A stretch of DNA of 64,000 nt from Trichodesmium sp050015995 (lineage in GTDB: Bacteria > Cyanobacteriota > Cyanobacteriia > Cyanobacteriales > Microcoleaceae), in assembly GCF_050015995.1 (NCBI RefSeq), contig NZ_JBNHEP010000062.1:1-64000 (forward strand), in the 5' to 3' direction. The notes beneath the pieces were generated by a model. It worked only from the letters and a program-made list of their open reading frames with translations, did not search any database and was not told the DNA's origin. Every line of letters starts with the position of its first letter. Within the stretch, counting starts at the first letter, position 1. Positions 26,690 through 44,028 of the stretch are shown piece after piece. The position numbers and the translations under genes are program-made.

Positions 26690-29128
26690 TTAGCCTAAAT
26701 TAATTCTCATATCTTCAGTTAATTTTTGATTATATGGTTGAAAAAAATCTACTAATTCCTGATATATTTCTTCACTAGGTTGTGAGTAATTTCCAGAATT
26801 ATATTGAAGATATTTTTCTGAAGAATGTGCAGGTAGTTCCAAAAATTGAAATACTTTGTTCATAGTTTGTTGGGGGCGACTAAATAAGTCTTCACTTTTG
26901 AGGATGAGAAATTGTTCTTTGGGAAAAAAGCTCATCCAATTTTGGAGTTGCTCAATATATATTCCTCTTGCTCTATATGTATAATGTTGATGGTTAAAAC
27001 TGTAATATGTTCCTGTTTCTATAATTTTATCAACTTCTCCCTTCAACCGATTTTTTTCGGCAGCGATCGCCTCTTTCAAACTTAAAGATTCATATCCTAA
27101 TCTGACTTCATGGTAGTAATGAGAAATAGCTCTTTCTGCTGGGTTCCTTAAAAGAACAATTAGTTTCATCTGAGGATATTTCTCAAAAACTCTTTCAGGA
27201 ACAAGAGGATGAAATAAATAGTAAGGACTTGATTCTCCAGTAATCATTCCTGATTCTAATTCGGAAAATTGTGATTCATACCATTTTAAATCTTTGTCAA
27301 AATTCAAGTCAAAATAATGAATCTCATGTTGTAAAGATGGAGCAATTAAAGGATGTTGAGTTAAATAGCTGTATAAGGAATTAGTACCACATTTCTGTGC
27401 TCCAATTATCAAAAAATGAGGTTTGTTATTGTTTATTTTTCTGTGGATAGGATTGCGCTCTTTTTTGTTAAAGTTGATGCCAATATATTCATTTAATTTT
27501 TGATTATATGGTTGAAAGTATTCAATTAAGTTCTGATATATTTCTGAGTCAATATCAATTTTTGTTTCCTGCTCAATATTGAGAGAATAATATACAGATT
27601 TTGGTTGCAAGTTTAGAAAATTAAATACTTTATTCATTGTTGCTTGAGGACGCTCGAATAAGTCTTCTGTTTCCAAGATTAAAAGTTGTTCTCTGGGGAA
27701 AAATTTCATCCAATTCTCAAGTTGCTCAATGTATCTACCACGAGATAAATATGTATAGTGTTGATGGTTAAAACTAGAATATGTTTCTGTTTCTATAATT
27801 TTAGATAATTCACCTTCTAGACGATTAGATTCTTGAGCGATCGCCTCTTTCAAACTCAGAGATTCATACCCTAATTTAACTTCATGTTGATAATGTTGAA
27901 TTGCTCTATCTATGGGATTTCTCAGTATAACAATTAACTTGATATGAGGATATAAATTGTAAACTCTTTCAGGAACAAGAGGATGAAATAAATAGTAAGG
28001 AGTTGATTCTCCTGTAATTAAATTACTATTTTTTGTATTTTCAAATTGAGCTTGATACCAATTTATTCCTTGATGAAAATTCAAGTCAAAAAAGTGTAAT
28101 GATGGTTGTTTAGGAGCTATTACTTGAGGATGGTGAAAAAGATATTTATGTAAATAATTCACCCCACATTTCTGCGCTCCAATTATTAAAAAGTTAGGTT
28201 TTTCTGGAAGGGGAGTAAAATTTTTATGTCGGAGAATAGATACACAAAAATCACTTTTTAATCCTCCTGGAATTTCCATAAGAATTTCTTCAATTTCCAA
28301 TAATAGTCTAATTATTGTGTCTCCTTTAGGATCTCCAGGAGAAAATTGATTACTATCTAATAGTTGGTATAATTCGTGAATTAATCCTCCCCCGTATTCG
28401 TTTAAAACTTCTACATGAAAATAATATTTAATGAAGGATAATATAAGTTTTGAACGTACTGCTTCTGAGGGGTCTACTGCAAATACATCTTCAATAGTTG
28501 GGCTTTTATATTTTGAAATTTTTATAGACTTAAGACTATCATCAAAGCAATTATATATACGATTAATTAAATCTAATTGAGGCTTTTCATAAATGTTGTA
28601 GCAATCACCAACATACTCATTTAATATTACATATCCTTGAGGTTTGAGATGATTTCTTATAGTTGATAAACAGTGTTCCAATTCTTTCACATGATGTAAA
28701 GAACCCAAACACATTATTAAGTCATATTTTTTATTTTCTTTAATAGTAAAAGTATTAAAATCATCTTGATAGAAATTAATTTTAACTCCAGCCTTTTCAG
28801 CATCTCTTCTAGCAATTTCTAAAGCTGATTCAGAAAAATCAAAAGCATCAATATTCTTAGCAAAGTCTAACTGAGCCATTAGTATTTCGTGATTACCAAC
28901 CCCACAACCAATAGACAATAAACTATCAAATTTTCTGCCAGCAAAAAAGTCTTCTATCAACCAAGCAAGCCAATATTTTTCTGTTTTACCACCAGATATT
29001 CTTTTATTAATAGCTTTTTCAATAACTAAATTAGATATCCATCTATTGCTACTTACTAAAGCTGCTTTGGGATTATCTTTCCAATATTTTTGCGCTTGAC
29101 TTTGATTATCTAAACTTTTTTCTGACAT
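26690..29128 (-). CDS. Methyltransferase fused to two tandem sulfotransferase domains
   Basis: Of the 812 residues, about 1-260 form a class I SAM methyltransferase (LLSIGCGVGNHEILMAQ at 70-86; DLIMCLGSLHHVKELEH at 136-152). Residues 311-550 and 570-812 are two similar PAPS-dependent sulfotransferase domains. Domain 2 has a normal PAPS 5'-phosphosulfate loop (QKCGTNSL, 578-585) and 3'-phosphate motif (RNPAERAISHY, 661-671). In domain 1 the loop reads QKCGVNYL and the 3' motif RNPIDRAIQHY, so the usual Thr and Ser are replaced and activity is doubtful. The protein should methylate and sulfate a carbohydrate. It follows the other glycan genes on the minus strand, with an ATG start. Confidence 0.9.
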   Translation of the reverse strand: MSEKSLDNQSQAQKYWKDNPKAALVSSNRWISNLVIEKAINKRISGGKTEKYWLAWLIEDFFAGRKFDSLLSIGCGVGNHEILMAQLDFAKNIDAFDFSESALEIARRDAEKAGVKINFYQDDFNTFTIKENKKYDLIMCLGSLHHVKELEHCLSTIRNHLKPQGYVILNEYVGDCYNIYEKPQLDLINRIYNCFDDSLKSIKISKYKSPTIEDVFAVDPSEAVRSKLILSFIKYYFHVEVLNEYGGGLIHELYQLLDSNQFSPGDPKGDTIIRLLLEIEEILMEIPGGLKSDFCVSILRHKNFTPLPEKPNFLIIGAQKCGVNYLHKYLFHHPQVIAPKQPSLHFFDLNFHQGINWYQAQFENTKNSNLITGESTPYYLFHPLVPERVYNLYPHIKLIVILRNPIDRAIQHYQHEVKLGYESLSLKEAIAQESNRLEGELSKIIETETYSSFNHQHYTYLSRGRYIEQLENWMKFFPREQLLILETEDLFERPQATMNKVFNFLNLQPKSVYYSLNIEQETKIDIDSEIYQNLIEYFQPYNQKLNEYIGINFNKKERNPIHRKINNNKPHFLIIGAQKCGTNSLYSYLTQHPLIAPSLQHEIHYFDLNFDKDLKWYESQFSELESGMITGESSPYYLFHPLVPERVFEKYPQMKLIVLLRNPAERAISHYYHEVRLGYESLSLKEAIAAEKNRLKGEVDKIIETGTYYSFNHQHYTYRARGIYIEQLQNWMSFFPKEQFLILKSEDLFSRPQQTMNKVFQFLELPAHSSEKYLQYNSGNYSQPSEEIYQELVDFFQPYNQKLTEDMRINLG

Positions 29129-29460
29129 AATTAGGGAGTATTAAATAATTAATAATTAATAATTAACAATTAATAATTAATTGGCTAAAAGGAATTTTTT
29201 TCTTTTTTATCCATGAATAGAGAGGCTTTATACCTTAATTTTTCGATAAGGAATCAACAGTCATTAGTCAGGAGAAATGGGAATTATAGGCATGATAAGA
29301 TAAATAATACTAAATCCGGTTTAGAAAGAACCGATATTTATGAAGGCAAGGCAGAAGGCAGAGGGCACTTATGCTGAAGGGTTAGAGAGGAATTTTAAAA
29401 ACGGACTTTTGATAACCGGATTTGGTATAACTGTCTCTGAATTTTTCAGCCCTTATTTGG
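29129..29460. repeat. Spacer with a TTAATTATT tract and a TTTTTCGATAAGG repeat copy
   Basis: The stretch 29148-29260 matches the repeats at 14985, 54640 and 54830 (AATAATTAATTGGCTAAAAGG ... AGAGGCTTTATACC...TTTTTCGATAAGG). A small frame at 29340-29636 overlaps the 3' end of the next gene and has no protein-like features. No gene is supported. Confidence 0.5.
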
Positions 29461-30597
29461 TCAATAAGTATTATTTTTCATTGTTTTCTTTCCTTCAAAA
29501 AATACTCCTGCTGCCAAAATTTCCCTGCCTTTTTGTCCTAATGCTATATCTAAATTATCGCCCTCTTGTACTAAAAAAGCGTGCCAATCTTCTAAACGGT
29601 CTTGCCATTCTTTTTGTTGAATATAAGGCCAAATAGTTTGAATTAACATCATCATACTATAAGATGGATAGTGATGAGGAAAAATACCACTATTAATTTC
29701 TTCAAAGTCTGACAAAATTTGCCGTAAACCATGAACTGTCATATTAAAATAATGACTAGGGTCAGCATGAAGTGGTTGTAAAAAAGCAGTATCAATAAAG
29801 ATTAAACCACCTGGTTTTAAAATCCGATAAAGTTCTTTGGCAGTTATAAATGGATTTGGTAAATGTTCAAAAACAGCATGACTAATTATCCCATCAAAGC
29901 AATTATCAATAAATGGTAATTTTAATGTTGAACAAACTATATCTGTATATTGATATTGCTGCACATCTAAATAACAAATATTTGGCTTGAGATATTCTTT
30001 TTGAGTATTACCTGCACCAAAATCTAAAACTATTCCATTTTCCCCAATTTGATTTAATACTTTTAAAATTTCTTCTGAATAAGGATGAGTTGTTTCTGTT
30101 TCTGTCAGTTTAATAAATGGTAATTCTCCTAGTTGTAAAATATAAGGAGTATTTCCCCTAATCCATACATGACAATTTTCTGCATTACAAGGTTTAGCTT
30201 TTTGACCACATTCTGGGCAGATAGAGATTTTTTCTAGGTTAAAATTTTTCTGTCTTGTGGGAAGTTTAGGGGGTTGACCAATAACTTTGAATTGATTTTG
30301 AAATAATAATGTTTTTTCGTCTCCATCAATAAATATTTCTATTTTTATATTTGTGTCTGGTTTAATATTCTCTGGCAGTAAAACTTCACCCCAAAAACCA
30401 CTATGACTAGCATATTTTTTCTCTGGGAAAGCAGCAGCTACATCCGGTCTATATCCACCATGTAAAAGGGAAGCATAAGGTTGAGAATTTAGATTCAAAG
30501 TTAGTTTTACATTCCGGTTATTTTCAGGAATATACCAACCAGAAAATTTGGTTAGGTAATCTATTTCTGTACCTTTAGGAAAATCTAGATTAAACAT
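29461..30597 (-). CDS. Methyltransferase with N-terminal beta-sandwich and cysteine motif
   Basis: The 378-residue protein starts with a beta-rich region (about 10-108; FSGWYIPENN, SLLHGGYRPDVAAAFPE, SGFWGEVLLPENI). It resembles the GWxxxP-type sandwich modules in the two large glycan proteins upstream. A short possible zinc motif follows (CPEC at 127-130, C137, C142). Residues about 170-378 are a SAM methyltransferase: IVLDFGAGNTQKEYL (189-203), LPFIDNCFDGIISHAVFEHL and ELYRILKPGGLIFIDTAF. The substrate is probably a nascent glycan (inference from context). The gene lies between the giant protein and the sulfotransferase gene, in the same direction. Confidence 0.85.
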   Translation of the reverse strand: MFNLDFPKGTEIDYLTKFSGWYIPENNRNVKLTLNLNSQPYASLLHGGYRPDVAAAFPEKKYASHSGFWGEVLLPENIKPDTNIKIEIFIDGDEKTLLFQNQFKVIGQPPKLPTRQKNFNLEKISICPECGQKAKPCNAENCHVWIRGNTPYILQLGELPFIKLTETETTHPYSEEILKVLNQIGENGIVLDFGAGNTQKEYLKPNICYLDVQQYQYTDIVCSTLKLPFIDNCFDGIISHAVFEHLPNPFITAKELYRILKPGGLIFIDTAFLQPLHADPSHYFNMTVHGLRQILSDFEEINSGIFPHHYPSYSMMMLIQTIWPYIQQKEWQDRLEDWHAFLVQEGDNLDIALGQKGREILAAGVFFEGKKTMKNNTY

Positions 30598-30628
30598 TTT
30601 CTATTTTGATAAAGTATGACCTGTAGCG

Positions 30629-31110
30629 CTAAAGGCAATAATTAATCAGTGATATTCGTGCCATAATCTGTGTGTGCTTTGATTGGTCTCTCAAACGTTG
30701 AACTTCTTCTAAACTCAGACTTGTATTTTGACTCACTGTTTCTGTATCTAAAAATTCCAGTAATCTTTTAGCAATTTCGATTTTAGTTTCTTGAATACCT
30801 ATTTGTTTACCAAAAAATAATGTCTAAAGTCTCCTCTTTTAAGGGGATGAAAAAAATGTTCAATTCAGTATTTGAATCCCAATACTTTAGTGGTCGGTAC
30901 TGATAACTGATAACTGATAACTGAAATTACCTTCCTGAATTGCTTGATTCTTAACTATCTTTATGGCATTTTTTTTTCATGTATATAGATTTTTATAGCC
31001 TCTAAATTTTCAAATTATTCCCTAGTTAAATTAGCTTGATTAGCAAGTAAAAATGCTTCATTTATTTCTGGCACTTCTACCATAATTTCTAGTATAGTAT
31101 ATCAATTACC
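30629..31110 (-). pseudogene. Decayed Rpn/PD-(D/E)XK-type transposase-like nuclease
   Basis: Minus-strand fragments read EIMVEVPEINEAFLLANQAN then, in a changed frame, TLFFGKQIGIQETKIEIAKR, LLEFLDTETVSQNTSLSL and EEVQRLRDQSK. This is the C-terminal half of the recombination-promoting nuclease family common in cyanobacteria. Between the two parts, 30826-30945 holds an inserted repeat (GGGGATGAAAAAAATGTTC ... ACTGATAACTGATAACTGAAAT) also seen at 61570-61650. The N-terminal nuclease core is not visible. Confidence 0.6.
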
Positions 31111-31226
31111 TGCACTATTGAAAAAATAAAGACATTTATCAGTGAGCGTTACTAATTATGAAATTTATTTCTTGAATTTTAGCAATTCTACAAAGATTAA
31201 TTCAATGTCATAAATTAGATAGTCTA

Positions 31227-38159
<6,933 letters not shown>

Positions 38160-38179
38160 CTGACTTATTCTCCAATTTT

Positions 38180-41100
38180 TTAAGCAAAATTTGCAAAATT
38201 CCAAGATACTAATACTTCCTGCTCTGGTGGCAAAGTAATTCTGTCAGTAATTAGAGTTTTTAATCTGACCATTACTTCCCCTGAATATTCTGGAATTTCT
38301 ATTTCAATGGCTCCATAGTTAGTTTTACCAAATATATTTTTATTGTTTAGTGGAATAGTTTTTTGTACTAAAATTTCTCCATTTTTGCTATTAATAATCT
38401 CAATTTCACAGGCAATAGAATAAGTACCTATAGGTTCTATTTGTGGATAAACTCGAAACTTTTTTTGACCTTCTATTTGAAATTTTATCTCAGTCTGATA
38501 CTGATGACTATCAGAGAATATTTTTTCTGGTAAATTTTCAGTTTTTCCATCATTAGATAAAGGTATTTTTGCCACTTCTGTTATTACTTGCTTGTTGCTG
38601 TGAGTCTCAGACAATATTTTCTGTGGCAAATTTTCAGTTTCTTGATTATCAGATAAAGGTAGTTCATCAACTTCTGTTGTTACTTGCCTCTTTGTTTCAC
38701 TATCAAACAATATTTTCTGTGGTAAATTTTCAGTTTCTTGATTATCAGATAAAGGTAATTTCTCAACTTCTGTTGTTACTTGCCTCTTTATTTCACTATC
38801 AGACAATATTTTCTCTTGATTATCAGATAAAGGTAATTTCTCAACTTCTGTTGTTACTTGCTTCTTTGTTTCACTATCAGACAATATTTTCTGTGGCAAA
38901 TTTTCAGTTTCTTGATTATCAGATAAAGGTAGTTCATCAACTTCTGTTGTTACTTGCTTGCTGCTCTGAGCTTCAGATAATATTTCATGTGGTAAATTTT
39001 CAGTTTCTCCATTATCAGATAAAAGTAGTTCATCAACTTCTGTAGTTACTTCCTTGTTGCTCTGAGTCTCAGACAATATTTTTTCCGACAAATTTTTAGT
39101 TTCTTGATTATCAGATATAGGAATTTTTTCTACTTCTATCTTTTTTTCTATTATTTCTTCCTTAACAGTTGCAACTTCCTCTTCCTTACCAAAATTCTTA
39201 ACTTCTGAATTCTGAATTCTCAATTCTGAATTTATACTGAGAGGTTGAGCAACTAAACTGCCAGAAATAGGCTTTTGTAAAATATATAAGTCTTGCCCAT
39301 TTGCCAAATTACTTTGAGGAAATCTTTTAATGTGTTTAAACATAGAAAATATTTCCTGATAAGCTGTAGGTGTATGAACTGCTGCAATAGTATGTTGACC
39401 TTGACCGTCTGTTTCTCCTTGATGGTCAAGATATAAAAATAATCCCTCTTCACCAATACTATACATTTCTGCTTTATGAGCATTACCAGTACGAAAAATA
39501 TCATAAACTATCGGGAAAAATTGAGGTCCGTGAAGAGTCATAAATAATATTCCGCCTGGTCGCAAAACTCGATAAATATCCCACGCCCAAAGATGCTGTA
39601 AATCTAAACTTAGATGAGTGAATACTGAAATAGCATTAATTAAGTCAAACTGATTATTTTCAAAAGGTAATGGTGGTTGAATATCGTTATGTTTGACTGT
39701 GGCAAATTTAATATTTTCTTGACACCATTCAGCACATTCGGCAAAAACGTCACAACCAAATAGTTTTTGATTAGGCAAAAGTTCAGGTTCAAATGCCATT
39801 AAATAGCGTCCTACTCCACAGCCAAAATCCAGTATTTTATCAAATTGATTAAAATTAAATCCTGCTGTTTGGAGATAATTTTTTACTGTATATCTAAGGT
39901 CATCAAACGAACTAATAAAAGCCTTTGCACTAGGGTTTCCACTAATTCTTAGTAACAGATGACTTGGTGGTAGTAATGCAATGTTATTAACGATAGAAAT
40001 ATTAACTACTCGTTCTAAGTTAAAGTTATTAATAATTTTCACCAGTATAATGTCATCTGCTGATAAATTTTGACTATTAATAGTACATGACCATTGATAC
40101 CTTTGACTTTGACTTTCATGCTTTGGGCAACAGCTTCCGACTTCCTTTCCATTTGCTAAAACTGATATTTTTTCTACCTTTTCTTCTGGATTAATATCTG
40201 CTGCCCATCCCTCTAAATAAATATCTCCTGTAGCTGTCATTTTAATTTGTTTACAACCTCCATCAGGATGACAATGAAAGTTTAAGCACTCATCTATTTG
40301 TTCTGCAACTCCTTCATTTATAACTTCTGAATTTATAAAGACATCTTTCTTTCCAACTTCTGACTTCTTAACTGCAACTTCTGAATTTATAAAGATATCT
40401 TCCTTTATAACTTCTTCCTTCTTCCTTATTCCTTCTGACTTCTTAACTGCAACTTCTGAATTTATAAAGATATTTTCCTTTATAACTTCTTCCTTCTTCC
40501 TTATTCCTTCTGACTTCTTCCTTCTGACTTCCAAATTATTCCAGACAATATATAAGTCATGATATCCACAAATACCTCTTTTAATTCGATGCCATTTTCC
40601 CTTTCCCTGAGTCACTTTTTGAATAACTTTACCTACCCATTTCTCCCCTACATAAGTAACTCCATAATCTTCAGTTTTGAGAAAAAGACTTTCACTTTCT
40701 GGAGTAAAATAAATTTCTTCTGCTTCTACATCTGTCTCTATAGTCATTAAAGATAAATCATGGGTACTGAAGATTAATATGCCGTTTTCAGTCAAGCAAC
40801 TATATAACTTTTCTAACCAACCAGTAAAAGTTTTTTGGGGAGTGTGACTAAAAAAAGAACAGGCAAAAATACAGTCAAATTTTTGATTTATTTGATAATC
40901 TTCAGGAGCATTAGTTGAAACTATCCCTGCAACACTAAACTCTTGTTTTTGAAATTCTACTGCTCCAGGATAAATATCCGAAACCCATATTTTATCGATC
41001 GGTATTTCCTGAAGCAAAAATCTACTAAAACGCCCATAACCACTAGCAAAATCTAGAAAAGAGGATATATTTTCAAAACCATCAAAATACCATTCTACAA

Positions 41101-41311
41101 TTTGTTTAACTGCATCCAAAATTCTTTTGCCATTAGAAAAATATCGTAGTAATGCTTCATCTTTCCTCCCGTCTGTATTTTTCAAAGCATAGAGATACAT
41201 TTCATCTTGTGGATGAATTTTCACATTAATTTTTTCAGGTTTTATAGTTTGGTCTTGAATAAATGTATCTATAGTTAACTTATTATTGAAATATATTTTT
41301 TCAGCATTCAT
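38180..41311 (-). CDS. Double methyltransferase with beta-sandwich modules and repeat linkers
   Basis: The 1043-residue protein has a first SAM methyltransferase (about 60-245; ISSFLDFASGYGRFSRFLLQ, CIFACSFFSHTP) and a beta-sandwich module (about 360-445; GDIYLEGWAADINPEEKV). A second methyltransferase follows (about 450-690; KILDFGCGVGRYLMAFEPEL, YRVLRPGGILFMTLHGP). Next come about seven 32-residue repeats (TTEVDELPLSDNQETENLP..) at about 724-930 and a C-terminal beta domain ending LVSWNFANFA. The linker near 275-340 (SEGIRKKEEVIKE, INSEVAVKKSEG) and the stretch near 690-715 (INSELRIQNSEV) are translations of tandem repeats otherwise seen between genes. Its stop lies 21 bp before the next gene's preferred start, so the two are surely co-transcribed. 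Confidence 0.88.
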   Translation of the reverse strand: MNAEKIYFNNKLTIDTFIQDQTIKPEKINVKIHPQDEMYLYALKNTDGRKDEALLRYFSNGKRILDAVKQIVEWYFDGFENISSFLDFASGYGRFSRFLLQEIPIDKIWVSDIYPGAVEFQKQEFSVAGIVSTNAPEDYQINQKFDCIFACSFFSHTPQKTFTGWLEKLYSCLTENGILIFSTHDLSLMTIETDVEAEEIYFTPESESLFLKTEDYGVTYVGEKWVGKVIQKVTQGKGKWHRIKRGICGYHDLYIVWNNLEVRRKKSEGIRKKEEVIKENIFINSEVAVKKSEGIRKKEEVIKEDIFINSEVAVKKSEVGKKDVFINSEVINEGVAEQIDECLNFHCHPDGGCKQIKMTATGDIYLEGWAADINPEEKVEKISVLANGKEVGSCCPKHESQSQRYQWSCTINSQNLSADDIILVKIINNFNLERVVNISIVNNIALLPPSHLLLRISGNPSAKAFISSFDDLRYTVKNYLQTAGFNFNQFDKILDFGCGVGRYLMAFEPELLPNQKLFGCDVFAECAEWCQENIKFATVKHNDIQPPLPFENNQFDLINAISVFTHLSLDLQHLWAWDIYRVLRPGGILFMTLHGPQFFPIVYDIFRTGNAHKAEMYSIGEEGLFLYLDHQGETDGQGQHTIAAVHTPTAYQEIFSMFKHIKRFPQSNLANGQDLYILQKPISGSLVAQPLSINSELRIQNSEVKNFGKEEEVATVKEEIIEKKIEVEKIPISDNQETKNLSEKILSETQSNKEVTTEVDELLLSDNGETENLPHEILSEAQSSKQVTTEVDELPLSDNQETENLPQKILSDSETKKQVTTEVEKLPLSDNQEKILSDSEIKRQVTTEVEKLPLSDNQETENLPQKILFDSETKRQVTTEVDELPLSDNQETENLPQKILSETHSNKQVITEVAKIPLSNDGKTENLPEKIFSDSHQYQTEIKFQIEGQKKFRVYPQIEPIGTYSIACEIEIINSKNGEILVQKTIPLNNKNIFGKTNYGAIEIEIPEYSGEVMVRLKTLITDRITLPPEQEVLVSWNFANFA

Positions 41312-41937
41312 ATTTTTAGATTTTAATTTGCTTCTCTCGTTTTTTATTAAATAGGTAGAACTAGGCAGTAAAGTTAAGAGGTAATACCATTTTAAACAAA
41401 GATTGTTACTGTATTAATTTGTGAACTCAACCTAAGCATTCAGTCATCAGCTATATAATGATAGGAGAATATCAAAGCAATTGAGAAATTGAGAGAGAAT
41501 AAAAAGTTACTGCCAAAGTCAGCTCCTTTAACCTTAGAAGGAATTATTCATTATTTGCTTTTAACGCAGTTCCTCCCCAGGAGGCTAGCTGACTACTAAG
41601 ATCTGAATGCTTACAACTAAACTGCTTACAAGTCTTAAATCTTCAAGTAGATAAATATTAAATTTCCTACCATACTAAATTAAGTTTATAAGCATCTCAA
41701 ATACCATGAGTTATTTGTAACATTATTTGAGCAGATTAGTATAAGAGAAGTAAAATTTTGTTCCTTTTGCTTTTCAAAATTCCTAATATCTAATTACAAA
41801 TCATAAGTAAATACTTTTAAACTAACTTTCCTTTTTCACTTCTTACTGATTTTAAGGGAATTGCCAAAAAATAAATTATCCAATTTCTGAACTAGACCTG
41901 GAAAGTTTCAGTGTCTAATTTCCCTGCTCCCTACTCC
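41312..41937. other. Spacer, nothing coding recognised
   Basis: AT-rich. A small hairpin CCTCCCCAGGAGG lies near 41569-41581. An AATAAAAAGTTACTGCCAAAG segment resembles one near 43715. No gene or clear promoter is seen. Confidence 0.5.
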
Positions 41938-43353
41938 CTAAATATATTCAATTTCTGCGTGCTTATTAAGAGTCCCATCTTTAATGTTTAAGTTAGGTTC
42001 TATTAAAAAGTCAACTACACCTGTACCACATGAATCACTATAATGTTGAACTCTAAACATAGCAATGTCAATGCAACGGGATAAATACGTCAGATGATCC
42101 TCTGCCATTCCTACAACTCCAGCATTTAAAAAATATACACCAGGATTTAGTAAACATTTGAACTTAAACTTAACTATAACTGTTTGTTGTGCTGCAATAT
42201 ATTCTACTGATTTAGTAGAACCATGTAAAGACGCTCCACCCAAGTCAAAACCACTCAGAGTTTTTATCAACATTCCAAACCTAACCTTAGATGTGGAATT
42301 AATAAACTTTACTCTGTATGTATAGTAATATTCCCGGCGACTAATTAAATGATTTACCCTTTTACCATCCAAAGTAATAAGATGGGGGTCAATAATTTCT
42401 GCTCCCTTATTAGGATAATGTACAGTATTTGAAGGTATCATCTCTGGGTCATAAATTTCTTCATATTCTGTTGATTCTGCAATCCGATATTGACTTTGAT
42501 TTTCACTATTTTGTTGTGATTTAGATGTTGATTCATCTGTCTCCTCATCATCAAATAAATCCTGAATGGTTAAGTTAGGAATTTGGCGAATTTCCTCTCT
42601 TATTGAGTGAATTTTATCAGGGAAAGCGTAGATTAATTTCTGATATTTAGAAACCACATATTTAGGAGCATTATAAAGTAACATTTCACCATTATCCATC
42701 AAAATTGCTGAATCACAAAGCTGAACCACTGTAGAAGCAGCATGAGAGACAAATAAAATTGTTCCCCCTCTTTCTTGAATATCTTGAATACGAGCAAAAC
42801 ATTTTCTTTGAAATGCTTCATCTCCTACTGAAAGTGCTTCATCAACCACTAAAATATCTGGATCTACACTCGTAGCTACAGCAAATCCTAACCTAACAAA
42901 CATTCCACTAGAATAAGTTTTTACAGGTTGATCAATAAAATCACCAATATCGGCAAAACTAGCAATTTTGTCAAATTTTGCTTCTATTTCTGATGTTTTT
43001 AATCCTAATAACTGACCGTTAAAAAAAACGTTTTGTCTCCCTGTAAATTCTGGATTAAATCCACTACCTAGTTCCAGCAGTGCAGAAATTCTCCCTTGAA
43101 CTTTTACTTTTCCTATTGTTGGTGTTAGAGTTCCCACAATTATTTGTAAAAGGGTACTTTTTCCTGAACCATTCCGTCCCACAATTCCTAAAGTATGTCC
43201 TCTTTCTATCTCCATATTTATATTTTGTACTGCCCAGAATTCATCAGCACGACTTTTTCCAGGGAGTAAAATTTCTTTTAAACGGTCTACAGGATGTCGA
43301 TACCGTTTAAAACATTTAGAAACATTTTGTAGTGAGATTACATTTTCAGGCAT
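41938..43353 (-). CDS. Wzt-like polysaccharide ABC transporter ATPase with carbohydrate-binding tail
   Basis: The 471-residue ATPase has Walker A GRNGSGKST (59-67), a signature in the YSSGM form typical of the O-antigen/teichoic export class (147-151) and Walker B DILVVDEA (166-173). Residues about 310-455 form a Wzt C-terminal beta-sandwich (GAEIIDPHLITLDGKRVNHL, YYTYRVKFINSTSKVRFGML). In characterised systems this domain recognises the finished end of the chain before export. It pairs with the permease upstream on the same strand. A poorly conserved acidic linker (about 260-310) joins the halves. The start is ATG. Confidence 0.92.
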   Translation of the reverse strand: MPENVISLQNVSKCFKRYRHPVDRLKEILLPGKSRADEFWAVQNINMEIERGHTLGIVGRNGSGKSTLLQIIVGTLTPTIGKVKVQGRISALLELGSGFNPEFTGRQNVFFNGQLLGLKTSEIEAKFDKIASFADIGDFIDQPVKTYSSGMFVRLGFAVATSVDPDILVVDEALSVGDEAFQRKCFARIQDIQERGGTILFVSHAASTVVQLCDSAILMDNGEMLLYNAPKYVVSKYQKLIYAFPDKIHSIREEIRQIPNLTIQDLFDDEETDESTSKSQQNSENQSQYRIAESTEYEEIYDPEMIPSNTVHYPNKGAEIIDPHLITLDGKRVNHLISRREYYYTYRVKFINSTSKVRFGMLIKTLSGFDLGGASLHGSTKSVEYIAAQQTVIVKFKFKCLLNPGVYFLNAGVVGMAEDHLTYLSRCIDIAMFRVQHYSDSCGTGVVDFLIEPNLNIKDGTLNKHAEIEYI

Positions 43354-44028
43354 TATGGATTTTATATGTAAGCTTTCAGCAGTCAGCTATTAGCTGTCAG
43401 CTATGATTTGTTGACTTACGAATGAGGATTTATTAACTTCCAGATTTCCTTTACAGAAGTATTTCAGTTTAATACTTCTAGCTAAAAACTGTGGATATTA
43501 TTTGATCCTCATTCCTTATTATCACATCCAAGGAGCAATTAGTCTCCAAGGAGAATTAAAAGTTATATTTGCGCAACATTCCACAGTAAATAAAAAGGCA
43601 ATTAGTAGTATCTATTATATCTTCTATTTGTCAAAAATTAATCTTTTTTCATAAGTATTCGGCCATTAGCTATTTAAAAATGGAGGAGGTAAAAGTTATT
43701 GAAAAATCAAGGGATAATTAAAAGTTACTGTAAAAGTAGTCTTTCTTAATCTTGATAAATATTCATTTAAACTTCGCCTGGAAAGGGGTGGATATTAATT
43801 GGTTACTTTTTTTCTTCCTTTTGTTTATTTATCTGTTTTAACTATTGCTTATATTTTTCTACAAATTAGAGTTTTTTATGATGATGATCTATCATTGTTA
43901 AGTTGTAATATTTTGGTGGTAGTCAGAAGTCAAGTATGGGAGCAATCAGATTAGTGACATACATAATTTTAAAGTTTTTTTTGAATATTTTTTCCTTCTC
44001 TCCTAGATAACTAAAGCCTTCTTCCTTC
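43354..44028. other. Spacer between the permease and ATPase genes
   Basis: No gene is seen. A GCTATTAGCTGTCAGCTATG tract lies at about 43386-43405, with AT-rich sequence elsewhere. It is unusually long (0.7 kb) for a spacer between two subunits of one transporter. Confidence 0.5.

Noticed and set aside
38160..38204. Upstream ATG of the giant protein (MEFCKFCLKNW...)
   Set aside because: It overlaps the preceding gene by 25 bp and translates the complement of its tail; the ATG at 38159 has a GGAG site and starts right at the sulfotransferase motif.
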